The notes beneath the pieces are model-generated. The model saw only the letters and a program-made list of their open reading frames with translations, made no database searches and was not told where the DNA came from. Positions 32,401 through 43,139 of a stretch of 64,000 nucleotides of DNA are shown here, piece by piece. The stretch comes from Asparagopsis taxiformis (lineage: Eukaryota > Rhodophyta > Florideophyceae > Bonnemaisoniales > Bonnemaisoniaceae). The translations under genes and the position numbers were made by a program. The stretch lies in NCBI GenBank assembly GCA_030407315.1, contig JALQPE010002462.1:88141-152140 (forward strand), given 5' to 3'. Every line of letters begins with the position of its first letter. The first letter of the stretch is position 1.

Positions 32401-33730
32401 ATGTTCCCACTCCCTCGCTCCCCTCCGCCATTTCCACGCATAGGTCGTGAACAAGATCATGCAGCCGTACCCCAACGATTAACCCTTTCTTGTCTACATC
32501 TAGCGATACAACACTGTGTCTCGAGAACATCCTCACTCCAACTAGTCCATCATTCACACCCCATAGCTTCTCGATCGCACATAATGGAAGACTCATCTGC
32601 TTCTCCATCACACAAAACGACCGAAACATCTCTCCCACTGTCATGCACTTCCCCTTCCACTCCTTCTCCAGCGACTCCAAGCTCAACTGTAGGGCCGCAT
32701 TCAGTCCCACATGTCTATTCCCACCTTCTGCATCCGAAACTTGCGTTCTACTTTTCTGCAAACTCTCCCAGTACTGTGCGATTCCATCCGGTCCACACAC
32801 ATCTGTCCGTGTACCCAGCACATCTTGCAATGCAGACCCAGCGACACTCAGTGCCAGTGGTAGCCCTGCGCAAAAGTCAATTATCTTGTCCAGTGCATCA
32901 CGATTGGGGGACGAGAATGACGGAAGTGTGTGAGGGTGGATACCGGCATAGCAACAAAAAATTTCAACACAGGTTTCTCTGCGCGAAAGTTCAGGACTCA
33001 CTGAAATCGACACGTCATGCGTGGGTACACGTCCAACTTTTTCATTCCTGGTTGACGTCAGCACTTTGCAGCTTGCTTTCTCAATCCCCTGAACAGCTTG
33101 GCACGCGGAATCTACCAGCGTGTAGACGTTGGAGTCGACATCCCATACATCATCAAACATGAGGAGAAACTGCTTCTGCGCCAAGAGATCAACTAGCTTC
33201 TCCATCATAAGGACATGGGTATTCTCCGTTGCAGCAAGCTCAGTGAATCTGGGAATAAATGTCGGGAATGCTTCGGTGACAACCGCTTTGAGTTGGTCCA
33301 GGAGCTTTTGTACTGTAGCATCGTGACCGAGTTGGATGAACCACACGCCGTCTGGAAACTTTGTCCAAACGTCTGGATTCCTGCCAAGGGCGCGCAGGAT
33401 AGTCGTCTTCCCTGCGCCACCCATACCGACGAGTGCAATGGCGTTTTGGTTTGGGTCAATGGACAGAAGAGCTCGCTTGGCCTTGCTTTCTGGAGTGCGG
33501 GAGTTTGGGGAGAAGTCTAGGACAGTCTGGCGGGAGTTGCGGGGCACGTAGAAGACGGCGGGCTGTGTGACATGCGATGGCTGTGCAGGAGACGAAGCAG
33601 GGGCAGTGGATGGAGGTGAAGAGTTGGTTTGATATGCATGGTCAGATACGGGTGTTTGATGGGAGGCTGGAGTGGCGGCGTTGGGGGCGTTAGGGGCGGA
33701 TTGATTCGGTCGATCGCTAGAATTGGTCAT
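29447..33730 (-). CDS. NLR-A: NB-ARC, WD40 and C-terminal TIR receptor
   Basis: 1427 residues from ATG 33730 (MTNSSDRPNQ); NLR-C starts at the equivalent ATG, and the upstream open frame lacks that support. Order: a Pro/Ser/Thr-rich N-terminus (1-85); NB-ARC with P-loop GMGGAGKTT (102-110), Walker B FLLMFDDVW (188-196), KVLTSTR (222-228), GLPLAL (289-294) and an MHD-like LHD (423-425); a helical linker; WD40 blades (for example LAVSGSEDIMVSGSWDGNIH, VNCVALTRDGNLLASGSDDK, IRDDSELFG); then a TIR domain from about 1218 (YDVFISHAGTDK, FLDKAELRPGQ, VILSPEFAARKW). Glu 1291 in KWTLKELM aligns with the catalytic glutamate of NADase TIRs such as SARM1 and plant TIRs. The layout resembles Apaf-1 with TIR placed last. 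Likely an intracellular immune or death receptor with an ATP switch; the ligand is unknown. Confidence 0.92.
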   Translation of the reverse strand: MTNSSDRPNQSAPNAPNAATPASHQTPVSDHAYQTNSSPPSTAPASSPAQPSHVTQPAVFYVPRNSRQTVLDFSPNSRTPESKAKRALLSIDPNQNAIALVGMGGAGKTTILRALGRNPDVWTKFPDGVWFIQLGHDATVQKLLDQLKAVVTEAFPTFIPRFTELAATENTHVLMMEKLVDLLAQKQFLLMFDDVWDVDSNVYTLVDSACQAVQGIEKASCKVLTSTRNEKVGRVPTHDVSISVSPELSRRETCVEIFCCYAGIHPHTLPSFSSPNRDALDKIIDFCAGLPLALSVAGSALQDVLGTRTDVCGPDGIAQYWESLQKSRTQVSDAEGGNRHVGLNAALQLSLESLEKEWKGKCMTVGEMFRSFCVMEKQMSLPLCAIEKLWGVNDGLVGVRMFSRHSVVSLDVDKKGLIVGVRLHDLVHDLCVEMAEGSEGVGTWHARFVDAYRASIRTCEVANDEQVDEESNSTAGEEWWKLGSKDKYMIDNVVRHLVGAGQATDALQLLTEYRWIEEMNDNKEQLPFQKIISELQLLRMHLEKSEKTEMCRRVMSDIGIVERAMVLCMVPYCVENRKECTFQLYGRLRDVSSESVIVERIICSIERYGRRPWARAGPGVLRSGRSSLKRVLGLESGGRCICTGAGEEVVVGGWEGEVNVLNSRDGKVKKSLIGYEEDDVVMNVFFDRSSELIYSCSRKGQVIIWKEYEKWRSMEAELEHEEKSTSMQVLPSVGKLVVGTSRGRLVVMDIDSGTTIQTVNAHDNLVSSLAVSGSEDIMVSGSWDGNIHVWETESFDSARVFEGHADRVNCVALTRDGNLLASGSDDKTTRIWDVRSGENLWTSSEKSIGGVESVLFSSDGRFLYSADIEFIWMWRVSNDGRDASLMQTLPNAFIYSDCMFCIRDDSELFGLDGRKVQVWDAQPISSSNEQDDVFLPGVNTFAVSEDAATMLTRNYRSESLEIRSMEDVSQQTDRVISSCKIPNNYIWSDPLAVSNNRRFVAFHAGARNCTVHVVDVQNGNVLHSFSDLDGWALSLTPDGEQVSSHSSGSDDSSSTAQEGLERDIESMWFSPDCSLISAIAVVCVDEEMGVAESKSMSWNVSSGELFDEVQPDGDSTASNIAANPRLVCNREFDLYDFSFPSNVTYKEGDSSFTIATVEGDVDGAHYFLDTSRLFISSLYRMYHIDLVIDSTQLPRQDEPPLPPLSQPHPHRPPSDEVYDVFISHAGTDKWTIAEPLYDLLVALGFKVFLDKAELRPGQKASAKMINAMRTAKIAVVILSPEFAARKWTLKELMCFLERFRQGGEHEVIIIPVFYRLTLNDCRDEKSLFSLVDEKGESVFMKEGFLQRMAKEREYGVGDVLKALQSLRNITGIENKNRVTNGDSAAEKAAQRKFVEEIRDAIVEAMGRRKSGTTVGLNLAQWFSCTIA

Positions 33731-34152
33731 GTTTACCCGAGTATTTGGAGAATAGAGGCGGAGAAGAAGTTTCGATGTGGAGATGAACGGTATGGCTGGA
33801 GAGGCGAGCGCAGAAGTGGTGACGGTGGGCGTTGGGAGAGTGGGAAACGAGATTGGTGAGTGGCGTTGAGGCGGATTGGTTTGGAGGTTTGTTCGCTGAA
33901 GACTGTAGCGAGATGATGGATGAAGATGGATTGAAGGTTTGGAAGTAGTCGGCGACTGTGGGAACGGGAACCGAACAGAACAGAACAGAAGAGGGGAGGG
34001 GACTTGCTGCTGCTGCAGTAGAGCGGTGCGTGGCAGGAGTACAACAATGCGGTATTGGTATCTGTAAAATATAGCTCTGGTCTTTGTCCAATGAAAGAGT
34101 GCCAACTGTTGCATCATCCAATTGGAGCAGTTGATCTGCAAAATATCTCGTG

Positions 34153-34172
34153 CACGTGTACGAGTACACGTG
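34153..34172. promoter_or_regulatory. Paired G-box palindrome upstream of NLR-A
   Basis: CACGTGTAC, a 2-nt spacer, then GTACACGTG form a perfect 9-bp inverted repeat about 420 bp upstream of the NLR-A ATG. It contains two CACGTG cores, the classic bHLH/bZIP site. It lies outside the block shared with NLR-C, whose equivalent upstream region is replaced by transposon-like DNA. Binding is not shown. Confidence 0.35.
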
Positions 34173-34904
34173 TATCTCACAATACGCACGACGCGCGTGT
34201 CTCGCGACTGCTCATGCGACCGGACCGACTGGGCACAACCAATGGTCGTCGACGATTTCCTTATTTCAAACTCAATTTCTCCTATTTACACCTTTATTTC
34301 AACATGACACCCTACGCATCGCACCTGCCGCTCGATCTCCCGCAACACGAAAGCTCTCTCTCAGTGGCTGTGGCAATACAACTCTCCCTAAATCCGCAAC
34401 GAGTGGCATTACATACAAATTTGTGAAACCAGATACACCACACAGCCGGTGTGATGTCTGCTGCAGGCATGGTGGCAGTAGATATGCTGTCACAGTCTGT
34501 AATAATTTTTACTGATGACTTTCTCAAACGTAGATCGCGCGTTTCGTCATCACACATTTTCTGTACCCAGCAGTAATGAATGACTGCACGTGCTGACAAA
34601 CTTTCAGAACATTTTAGCGAGTGCGAGAATAATGAGCAGATGTCGACGTGCTTGGGGAAGATGAGGGTGGACTGCCGCAGAAAGCGAAACAGTTTCTTGC
34701 ATGTAGTATGTACACTATGGTAGGGTGACACAAGTTTCTATGACAGACAGTAACATTTGACAGCGTTGAGCGTACAAGAACCGATGATGGTGTCTGTTTA
34801 GCCCAGTCACTAATGTATCGCACATTGCCAAACAACAGAAACGCACTGCGAACACGCGGATCCCATTATCGAATCTTTGTCCAGGAAGACTACCTCATCA
34901 ATCC
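34173..34904. other. Intergenic, no supported gene
   Basis: Distal upstream region of NLR-A and left boundary of the third spacer copy. No gene is supported. Confidence 0.4.
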
Positions 34905-35678
34905 ACATCCTCTCCGATACCATCCGCTCTTCCGGTCGCACTCGTGCGCAACATGCGGCCGTCCAACAACTCGATAATTGGCAATCCCATCATTCGACTT
35001 TTACTTGATCAAACAAGCTATTTCACGCCGATCAGCAACGTGGGCGAGATATGACGCCGCTCGATCGATCCAGAGCTATGGCGCCCTGCGCGTGCATCCA
35101 CATCAACCCGTCTGCTCCCAATCGTGACTCCAGCTGCCACTCGATTAACCAGTTATCATGCCTCTACTCGGTCTGCCCAGAACTTGCACCGCGCCCAATA
35201 TCGGCGCTCACAGATTCGTGCTGATCGTATGTTTCGGTGGATCGGTGGCAGTCTCCCAGTCTCCGTCTCCGAAATCCTTGTACTGCGAAATTGCGCACAC
35301 CAACTGGTTGAACATGACTCTGTCATCTCCGGCTCATGCGTCACACCGATCAGCCAACTTCCTCTCATCCTCTCATACCTATCCACCTCAGTTTAGCATG
35401 CTGAGGTCAAAAGCTCTTGAACGCTTTTTCACCAGCACAGATATAGATGTGTTCCAGCCAGTCATCACAGTTGTACTGCTCTGTTCCTGTTTAGGCTTGT
35501 GTGAGGAAAGCGCTAGTCGTATTCAACTGAAATGAGCGCGTCCCAGTCGACAGTTCCCGTTCGACAAGTACTAAATTTATTGAACCAGTTGCGTCCATCC
35601 ATTCCGTGTGTCGCAGTTGAATACAGATTAGAGTACGTTGGAACTTCATTTGTTTATCAACAAATTCTTGGTATTGCA
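34905..35678. repeat. Conserved F1-NLR spacer, copy 2 (without F1)
   Basis: It matches 28670-29446 and 48440-49225 closely and keeps the 125-codon frame (35158-35535, MPLLGLPRTC to RIQLK). No F1 EF-hand sequence precedes it; homology fades near 34905. It leads straight into the 3' end of pseudo-NLR-B. Confidence 0.7.
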
Positions 35679-38600
35679 CTAGGCGATAGTACAGCTGAAC
35701 CATTGCGCAAGATTTAGACCAACAGTTGTTCCACTTTTCCGACGCCCCATCGCCTCCACGATTGCGTCTCTGATCTTTTCAACAAATTTTCGTTGCGCAG
35801 CCTTTTCCGCTGCGCTATCCCCATTCGTCACTCTGTTCTTGTTCTCGATACCAGTTATATTCCTCAGAGATTGCAGCGCCTTCAACACATCCCCGACTCC
35901 ATATTCCCGCTCCTTCGCCATTCGCTGCAGGAATCCCTCCTTCATGAACACGCTCTCTCCCTTCTCGTCAACCAAACTAAACAGCGACTTCTCATCTCTG
36001 CAATCATTCAGCGTCAAGCGGTAGAAGACAGGAATGATGATTACTTCATGTTCACCCCCCTGACGGAATCGCTCCAAGAAGCACATCAATTCCTTCAGCG
36101 TCCACTTGCGTGCAGCAAACTCGGGCGACAGGATCACCACTGCAATCTTGGCAGTGCGCATCGCGTGGACCATCTTCTCCGGTGCGTTCTGCCCGGGCCG
36201 TAGCTCTTCGCGATCCAGGAACACCTTGTAGCCGAGCGCAACGAGCAGCTCGTACAATAGCACAGCGATGGTGAGTTTGTCAGTGCCAGTATGGCTGATG
36301 AACACATCATATTCTTCGTGTGGTTCTGCTGTAGCGTCTCTCTCTTTGTGTTGCTGTTGGGGTGTGTTTTGTAAGAGGTGGATGGGAGAGTAGTGGGAGA
36401 GGTGGTTGGGGGCGAAAAGTAAGTTGCATGTCGTCAGTGATAAGATCGACATATCTGAGACCTCCGTATCCTTGTGAGACCCAAAAGCGAGATCTGTCAA
36501 AACAGAAATAGGAGGATGAAACCGTGTCCTCCAGGGTGTTGATGGATGACCATGTATCGCTATGCTTGTATTCCAGAGAATCATGGCGAACATCATTCCT
36601 GAACGTCAGGAGCAGTTCTTCGCCTCGCATCCCCGGGCTTGAATTACTGTTGGACGCATTACCCTGACCGCCAAGCTGTGGCTCGGCGAGCGGCTCTCCA
36701 GACGACATATTCCATGTCTGGACCATCGGATTACTTCCAGAGAAGCGGATAGCCGAGACAATACTGCCATCCGAATTGAAACACAGTGATTCAACATATC
36801 GATCCGGATCTATAGATATGGATGTGTGCGACGCTTTCTAAAAATCGAGTGTTGGACTCGTAGACTTTTGAGATCTTCGGACTGTAGGAGACGGGCGTAA
36901 TATTCTTGCTGTTCGGAGGGTAATTGTAATTTCCAGTCATGCTCATCACTGAACGTGCGATGCTCATTTCCACTGTTCGCTTCAATGACATGAACGGCCC
37001 AGCCGCGAGATTTAGAAAAAGCAACGAAGCGGCGATCGTCTGAGACAGCGAGAGCGTTGGGATAAAAAAAATTCCCTTTTCAGAAATCTTGACGCTAGAG
37101 ACGACACGATCGGAGCACTGGGACACATCACACATGTCACGAATCTCGAAGCATCCCAATGCCATATTCCACGTCACCATTGTGGCTTTATCCGCAGAAA
37201 CTGCAAAGGCGGAAATGTTTGGAAGAAAAGCATCGACTCGTTCCATGTTGCTATCAATTTGCTGTTCATCCCAAACATGTATTCGGTTCTCATTCAACGC
37301 GAACAATTCCGAGTCATTGCCAATGTAGAGCGCCTGGATACAACTCATTGAAGCATGGCGAAGAGTGCGCGAAAACGACATGCTGCGACCATCATCACTC
37401 AATCGCCACACCTTTATCGCATAATTGCCGACCACAGTGTATAACAGCCGCCCATCGCTGCTGAACAAAACATGTTCCCCTAATATGTAATCTTCTTCGG
37501 ACTTGCATAAACGTTCGCCGCTGCGCAAGTTCCGAATAGTGAGAGCATTTGTAGCTGATACTGAAGCTAACAGTCTTCCATCACCGCTCAGTGCTACTTG
37601 GCTCCTGGAAACGAATCCATCTCTCGAAGCTTTCCAGATGTGCTTGAAATTCACTGTGTCCCACACACGAACCCTTCCTTCCGTTGATACAGACGCTACA
37701 ACATCTTCACGTTCCCCAGCCACCAACGAGCTCACCCCGCCGCTATGCGCATTGACTATCCGCACCGTGCTACCGCTTTTCACGTCTATCACAAACAGTC
37801 GTCCTTGATTAGTACCTACAACCATTTGCTCCAGCGTCGGCAATACTTGCATACAAAGGATTCTCTCCCAATATTCTAGTCCTGGAACATGCCAAGAGCG
37901 CCATTTCTTGTACTCTTTGCATATCGTCACTTGTCCATCTCTAAAGCATGAATATATCCATCTTGACGAACGATCGACAAATACACCAGTTACGCAGTCA
38001 AAATTTCCATAGTCAACAAGTATCCTCTTCTTCAACCGATCCCGACTATCCAATACCCACACCTTTCCTCTGCTCCCTCCAACAACCATTTCTTCCCCTC
38101 CCCCAACAGAAATGTATCGGAGAAAACCTCTGCTCCGCGGCTCCGGCTCCAGCACTTGTTTCAACGGGCTTCTCCCACTCATCAACACGCCAGGTCCAGC
38201 ACGAGCCCAAGGCCTTCGCCCATATCGCTCGATACTATTCACTATCCGTTCCACGACTCCGCTCTCGCTTACTACATCACGCAGTCGCCCATATATCTGA
38301 AACGTATTCTCGCTTCGATTGTTCATGCAATACAGTATACAGACTTGCATCGCCCTCGTCACGATAACGAAATCGCGCCATATTCTTTTGCGCATTTCGG
38401 TCTTTACATGGTTCTCCAGATACATTTGCAATTCTTCAACATCCGCTATGATCTTGTGGAATGGTGGTTGCTCCTTGTTGTCATTCACACCCTCGATCCA
38501 GCGATAGTCTGTGAGCAGCATCAGCACTTCACATACATGTCCTGCTCCGAGCAGATGTCGAACGATGTTCTCCACCATGTACTTGTCCTCCTTATCCAAT

Positions 38601-40361
38601 TTCCACCATTCCTCTTCCCGACTGCCCCTTGATTCTTCTGCTTCGTTTCTTTTTTCATCTCTTCCGCATCCTCTCATTGCTGCCCGGTATCCATCAACAA
38701 GCCGACCATGCCAATAACCCACTCCCCCGCTCCCTTCTGCCATTTCCACACACAAGTCGTGAACGAGATCGTGCAGCCGCACTCCCAACAAAGATCCTCC
38801 GTTATCTTTCACAAGTGTTAACAAACTGTGTCTTGAGAACATCTTCACTTCAACAAACACATCAGCCACTCCCCATAGCTTCCCGATAACATGTAGAGGA
38901 AAAACATCTGCTTCTGCATGATGCAAAACGACATGAACATTTCTCCCACCCTCATCGTCTTCCCCTTCCACTCCTTCTCCAGTGATATCAAACTCGACTG
39001 TACTGCCGCATCCAGTCCCTCATTTCTACTTGCACCTTCCGCTTCTGAGAGTGGCTTTCGGCTGTTCTTTAGATTGTTCCAGTACTGCGCGATTCCGTCC
39101 CACCCACACTCATCTCCATCCACACCCAACAAATATTGCATCGCTGATCCAGCAACACTCAATGCTAGGGGTAGTCCAGCACACATCTCGATTATCCTGT
39201 TGAACGCTAGTCGATTGCTGGGTAACAGCTTTGAAAGAGCGTGGTCGCTGATGCCAGCGTAGCAGCACAGAATTGCGACACATGTCTCTGGATGCAAATC
39301 TTCCGGACTCACCGCAATCGACACATCGTGTGTCGGTACACGCCAATCTTCTCATCCCTCGTCGACGTCAGCACTTTGCAGCATGCTTCGTCCATCCCCT
39401 GAACACCGGTGCGCACAGTATCTATCAACTTGAACACACGAGCGTCGAGTTCCCACACGTCGTCAAAGATGAGCAGAAAACGCTTTGGAGCCAGTAGGTC
39501 AATAAACTCGTTCATCATGTTCACATGTGTATTCTACTTTGCTGCAAATTGTGTGAAACTGGGCAGGAATTGTGGGAACGCTTTGGAGACAATCACCTCC
39601 AACTGATCCAGCAGCTTCTGTACGGTGGCATCGTTCCCGAGTTCGATAAACCACACGCCGTGTGGAAACTTGGTCCAAACGTCTGGGTGTCTGCCGAGGG
39701 CGCGCAGGATTGTTGTTTTTCCAGCGCCGCCCATGCCGATGAGAGCTATAGCTTTTTGATCAGGGAGGTCGGATAGAAGGGCGCGCTTGGCCTTTGATTC
39801 TGGAGTGCTTGAATCAGGGGAGAAGTCTAAGATCTGGCGGGAATTACGGGGGACATGGAAGACGGAGGGCTTCGAAACAGGCGGCTGGGGGGCAGATGAA
39901 GTGGGAACACAGTTTGAAAGTGAAGCAGATACGTGAGGAGCAGGATAGAGCGGAGAAGCCGGGATAGGGAGCACCAAAGTGGATGGGATGGATGATGTGT
40001 GGGATAGGGTTGAAGCGGGAGTGAGTATTGGCGGAGAGCCAGATATCGGGGTGGGAGAAGAGGGGTTATGATCACGGGGCTCCGGCTGAATGTTCAAATA
40101 ACATGATGTGTCGAATTCGGGCAAACGGAGAGCCTCGGTCGGTATGTTACCGAATGAAGGCGAGGAAGATGGAGAGAGGAGGATTGGGGAACGCATGGCA
40201 TTTCGAAGAGGTGGCGGGACAAGGGGCGCCGGAAGAGAACAGGGGGGTGTACGAAATATGGCTGGAGTGGGATCGACTGTTGGCAGTGGTTGGTCCGATG
40301 AGGGGGCGAGGGAGGCGTAGCCCGGGTCGGGGCTGTGTGGTTCATCGTGAGAATCACTCAT
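35679..40361 (-). pseudogene. Pseudo-NLR-B: NB-ARC-WD40-TIR gene with at least five lesions
   Basis: Start ATG 40361 (MSDSHDEPHS). A Pro/Ser-rich N-terminus leads to NB-ARC with P-loop GMGGAGKTT, then TAG at 39536-39534 where NLR-A and NLR-C have GAG. The frame resumes with FLLIFDDVWELD, shifts near 39341 (one base short), covers GLPLALSVAGSA, shifts near 38902-38906, then runs 700 codons through LHDLVHDLC and the WD40 region, shifts near 36800-36820, and shifts again near 36340 just before the TIR (YDVFISHTGTDK). The last 140 TIR codons are almost identical to NLR-A and NLR-C, while the rest is far more diverged. It is not translatable as one protein; the exact lesion bases would need a paralogue alignment. 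Confidence 0.88.
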
Positions 40362-41727
40362 GATTTCGGGAGACGTCGACAGAGCAGAGGAGAATGAATT
40401 GTGCGAGGGGAGTACTAGCGAGTGGAACGGATGAAGAACGCGGTTGCAAGGGGAGAGAAACGTAAGCGGGGGTGCTGAACAATTCCAGCGCTTGGCGATT
40501 GTAAGTGGACAAGTTGCTATGCAGCGATGAGGAACGGTGGTCGCGAGTTGGATCGGAACCAAGCAGTTGTGCACTCGCTGGAAGTCGAATCGCTCGTGAT
40601 GCATGCCACGCGGGCGATGCATCAATGCGTGTGCAGATATAATTTTGCATCTGAGAAATTGCACAACTTTCCTCAACTGTCCAAAACCATCGCACCTCGC
40701 ACAGGGGACTTGATGAAGATTAGTTGTGAAACACCGCCCGTCATGCCCCATCCATGCCCTATAAGAAACGACGCGCCCTTGCCCGATCGACACTGCGCGT
40801 CGCTCCAGGTTTCCAATCGACATCACACAGGGGCGCACGCAATGAGTTTTACGAGGAGCCTGACGCGCACAAAATGATCTGCGTGTTATTCAAGCACCTC
40901 TCGTCTCCATCCAGCGCGTTCATCAGCGTCCGCGCGCTTCTGAACGCGCGCATCCCGCGTAAGAAAGCCGCGATAGAGACATCACAGCGTGGAAACGGAT
41001 CGCATCACTTCTTTGCCTTCCTCTCGCGCGCTTTCCTACGTCCATCCGTTCACAGCAGCAACGCCACCCTTCGTCTTCCAGAGCGATACTGGATGAAACT
41101 GCGCTGCTCGCGTGCAAATTGGTAGTACGCGACAAGATACAATAACTGCCTCTGTGAACGATGCGAGAACACGTTCGGGCGGTAGGTCAATATCAGCATT
41201 GACGAAGCGCCCCCTGACGGCCAACTACCATCGTGCGCCGACCTGGCCGACGGCGCGTCTACCGTCCGACATTCAAGCGAAATTGCGATTGAGCTGCATT
41301 CATTGATGCTACCGCCGCAATGCTGTGCAATTCACCAGTAGGACAACATCGCCCGTCACCAACTCCAACGGATATAAAGATGGGTAAGTTTTCTAAACCT
41401 GCAATTTGCGAAATACGACCTTGTCTCAATTGGGCAAGGCCGATCTGCGTTCGCCTATGAGTGGACTGGGATCTACTAAATTTGGGGCAGTCGTGTTGCG
41501 TGACGGCAAGACACCAAAAAGTTGTGGACACGTGTTATGCGGCACAAGTCAGCAATTTGAAGAATATCATTATCGTAATTTGTTTCAAAACGTGTATACC
41601 CTCGGGTACCTTGGTCTCGAGGGTATGCGACAGCCATCGTCTCTCATGAAGTTTAGAAACACAACTAATTATGCGACTACAATTCTACCGAACAAGACAC
41701 AGGGGCTTTGACTTGCGAACAAGTTGA
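40362..41727. other. Intergenic, no supported gene
   Basis: It includes the upstream region of pseudo-NLR-B. Short frames on both strands overlap and lack paralogues. Confidence 0.4.
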
Positions 41728-42978
41728 GAATATTCCTTCATTAAACCACAGAAGCTGCATAACAATATTCACTTTCTGGCCTTGATTGTCTCAATAATCG
41801 CTCCATTTCTCGGCTTCCGACAACTGTGGAGATTTTCACAATCTTGGTCGCCAGTTACAATTTACCTAGTAGCTTTTCCTTTTACATTTCCGCCATCTGT
41901 GTGGTGCAGATACAAGGCCGCCTGTTATCTTCTCCCGTACACTGTTTTCCCTCTCGGCTGCTTGAATCTCATTCCTGCTCTAGGTTCTTCGCTGTGGACA
42001 TTCCTCAGCACGTTCATCATAACCTTTCTTCTCGTGGGCATCAAAGAATGGAATGAACTCGGAAGCGATATGGTCTCTTTCATGGTGCTCTTCTTCACCA
42101 ATGTCATCGCCGTGTGGACCGACGACCATATTATGGCAATAGACCGCATATATAAATGGCATGTCACTCCGACTGATAACATCCTGTCTTCGCCGCTGAC
42201 GTTCAAAAATTCCCAAGCTCAGACCAGTTCCTCCAATGGTTGCTTTCAAAGTTTAATTGGCAGACATATCAATATTTCTCCAGCTGCTCTAGATACCTTC
42301 AACAATCTACAACAAAGATCCGTATTGCAATACTCCAGGCTACATGATATGAATCAGTTTGAGCAAGACTACAATGAGTGGAAATCATACATTCCCCATT
42401 TCCGAAGAGTGTTCTTGATGCGCCGTTTCATTTGCTTCCTTGCCTACACGTTGGAGACAGTTTCAGTTTTTCTTTCCGCCATGGCCCTCAAGAGCCTCTT
42501 TGTGAATGAAGAAAAATCACAGAATCTTCTTATCCCATTGTCATCCAGAGAAATCAAAGTGTGCATTTGTCTGAGTCTATTTTCTCATCACTTGTGGGTC
42601 GCGTTGAACGTGGAGAGGACATTTTCAACAGCTGCTGAATTTCGAGCAATGATGATAATGAAGCTGCAGTCAAAGCTGATCGATTAGTCTGGAAGTACAT
42701 CGAATGGGGTACCATTCTTGAGCAATGGTGGCATCATTCCGTTGAGGTGGTGGTGGTTGTTTTCACCTGAGGGAAGCTTTCGTCTTCCATATAGAGAGGC
42801 TCCAACTATTGGGATTGTGCACAATCTGGAAGAGAGCGGGAGAATTAGTGCATTTGTGATGCAGAGTATAGATGGAGGAATACAACTGCGGTTGCGTGGC
42901 AGTCATGAATTAATGGAGATAGGTCAAGTATTTGATGGAGGAGGGTATCGTAATGTTATACTTGTGGATCCCTATTGA
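41728..42978 (+). pseudogene. Unrecognised multi-TM protein frame with in-frame TAG and no ATG
   Basis: After a stop at 41725-41727 the plus frame is open to TAG 42685-42687, and without that TAG to 42978. There is no ATG before the first hydrophobic helices, so the start may lie in another exon or be lost. Hydrophobic segments include WSPVTIYLVAFPFTFPPSVW, ACYLLPYTVFPLGCLNLIP, LWTFLSTFIITFLLVGI, MVSFMVLFFTNVIAVW and a later FICFLAYTLETVSVFLSAMAL. The part after the TAG ends with ISAFVMQSIDGGIQLRLRGS, which resembles the F4 C-terminal tail (YQVYIELDQDRGAVLRLRR). It may thus be a distant F4-like or chimeric gene. Function is unknown. Confidence 0.4.
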
Positions 42979-43139
42979 AGCGAGATCGAATTGAAACGAA
43001 TGCTCGACGTCTCTGGGAAACGTTGCTAGGTATTTTATGTAGTACGCTAGTTTACTTTTATCTTCTATTGTTGGAATTGATAGAGGAACTCTAAAGTTTC
43101 CAAGTGGGATGCTCCGAATTAAGTTGACGAAGCATACGT

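Larger units (their letters stand above)
28053..34010. repeat. 6-kb segmental duplication, copy 1
   Basis: From about 28053, inside the F1 EF-hand region, to about 34010, upstream of NLR-A, the sequence matches 47828-53860 in the same order and orientation. The unit contains the last 480 bp of F1, the spacer, NLR-A and roughly 280 bp upstream of its ATG. Much of it is near-identical. Left homology stops within codons of F1 (TGCTTGAACAAAGG here, TGCTTGACCAAAGG there). Right homology stops after GACTTGCT, where the other copy enters transposon-like sequence. Confidence 0.8.

Noticed and set aside
32344..33162. Long plus-strand frame (272 codons), also seen at 52183-52944
   Set aside because: It is antisense to the NB-ARC coding region of NLR-A and NLR-C; its conservation follows from the gene on the other strand.
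35679..40361. Introns explaining the breaks in NLR-B
   Set aside because: Each break is a one-base shift or a single stop relative to uninterrupted paralogues, with no extra sequence to splice out.
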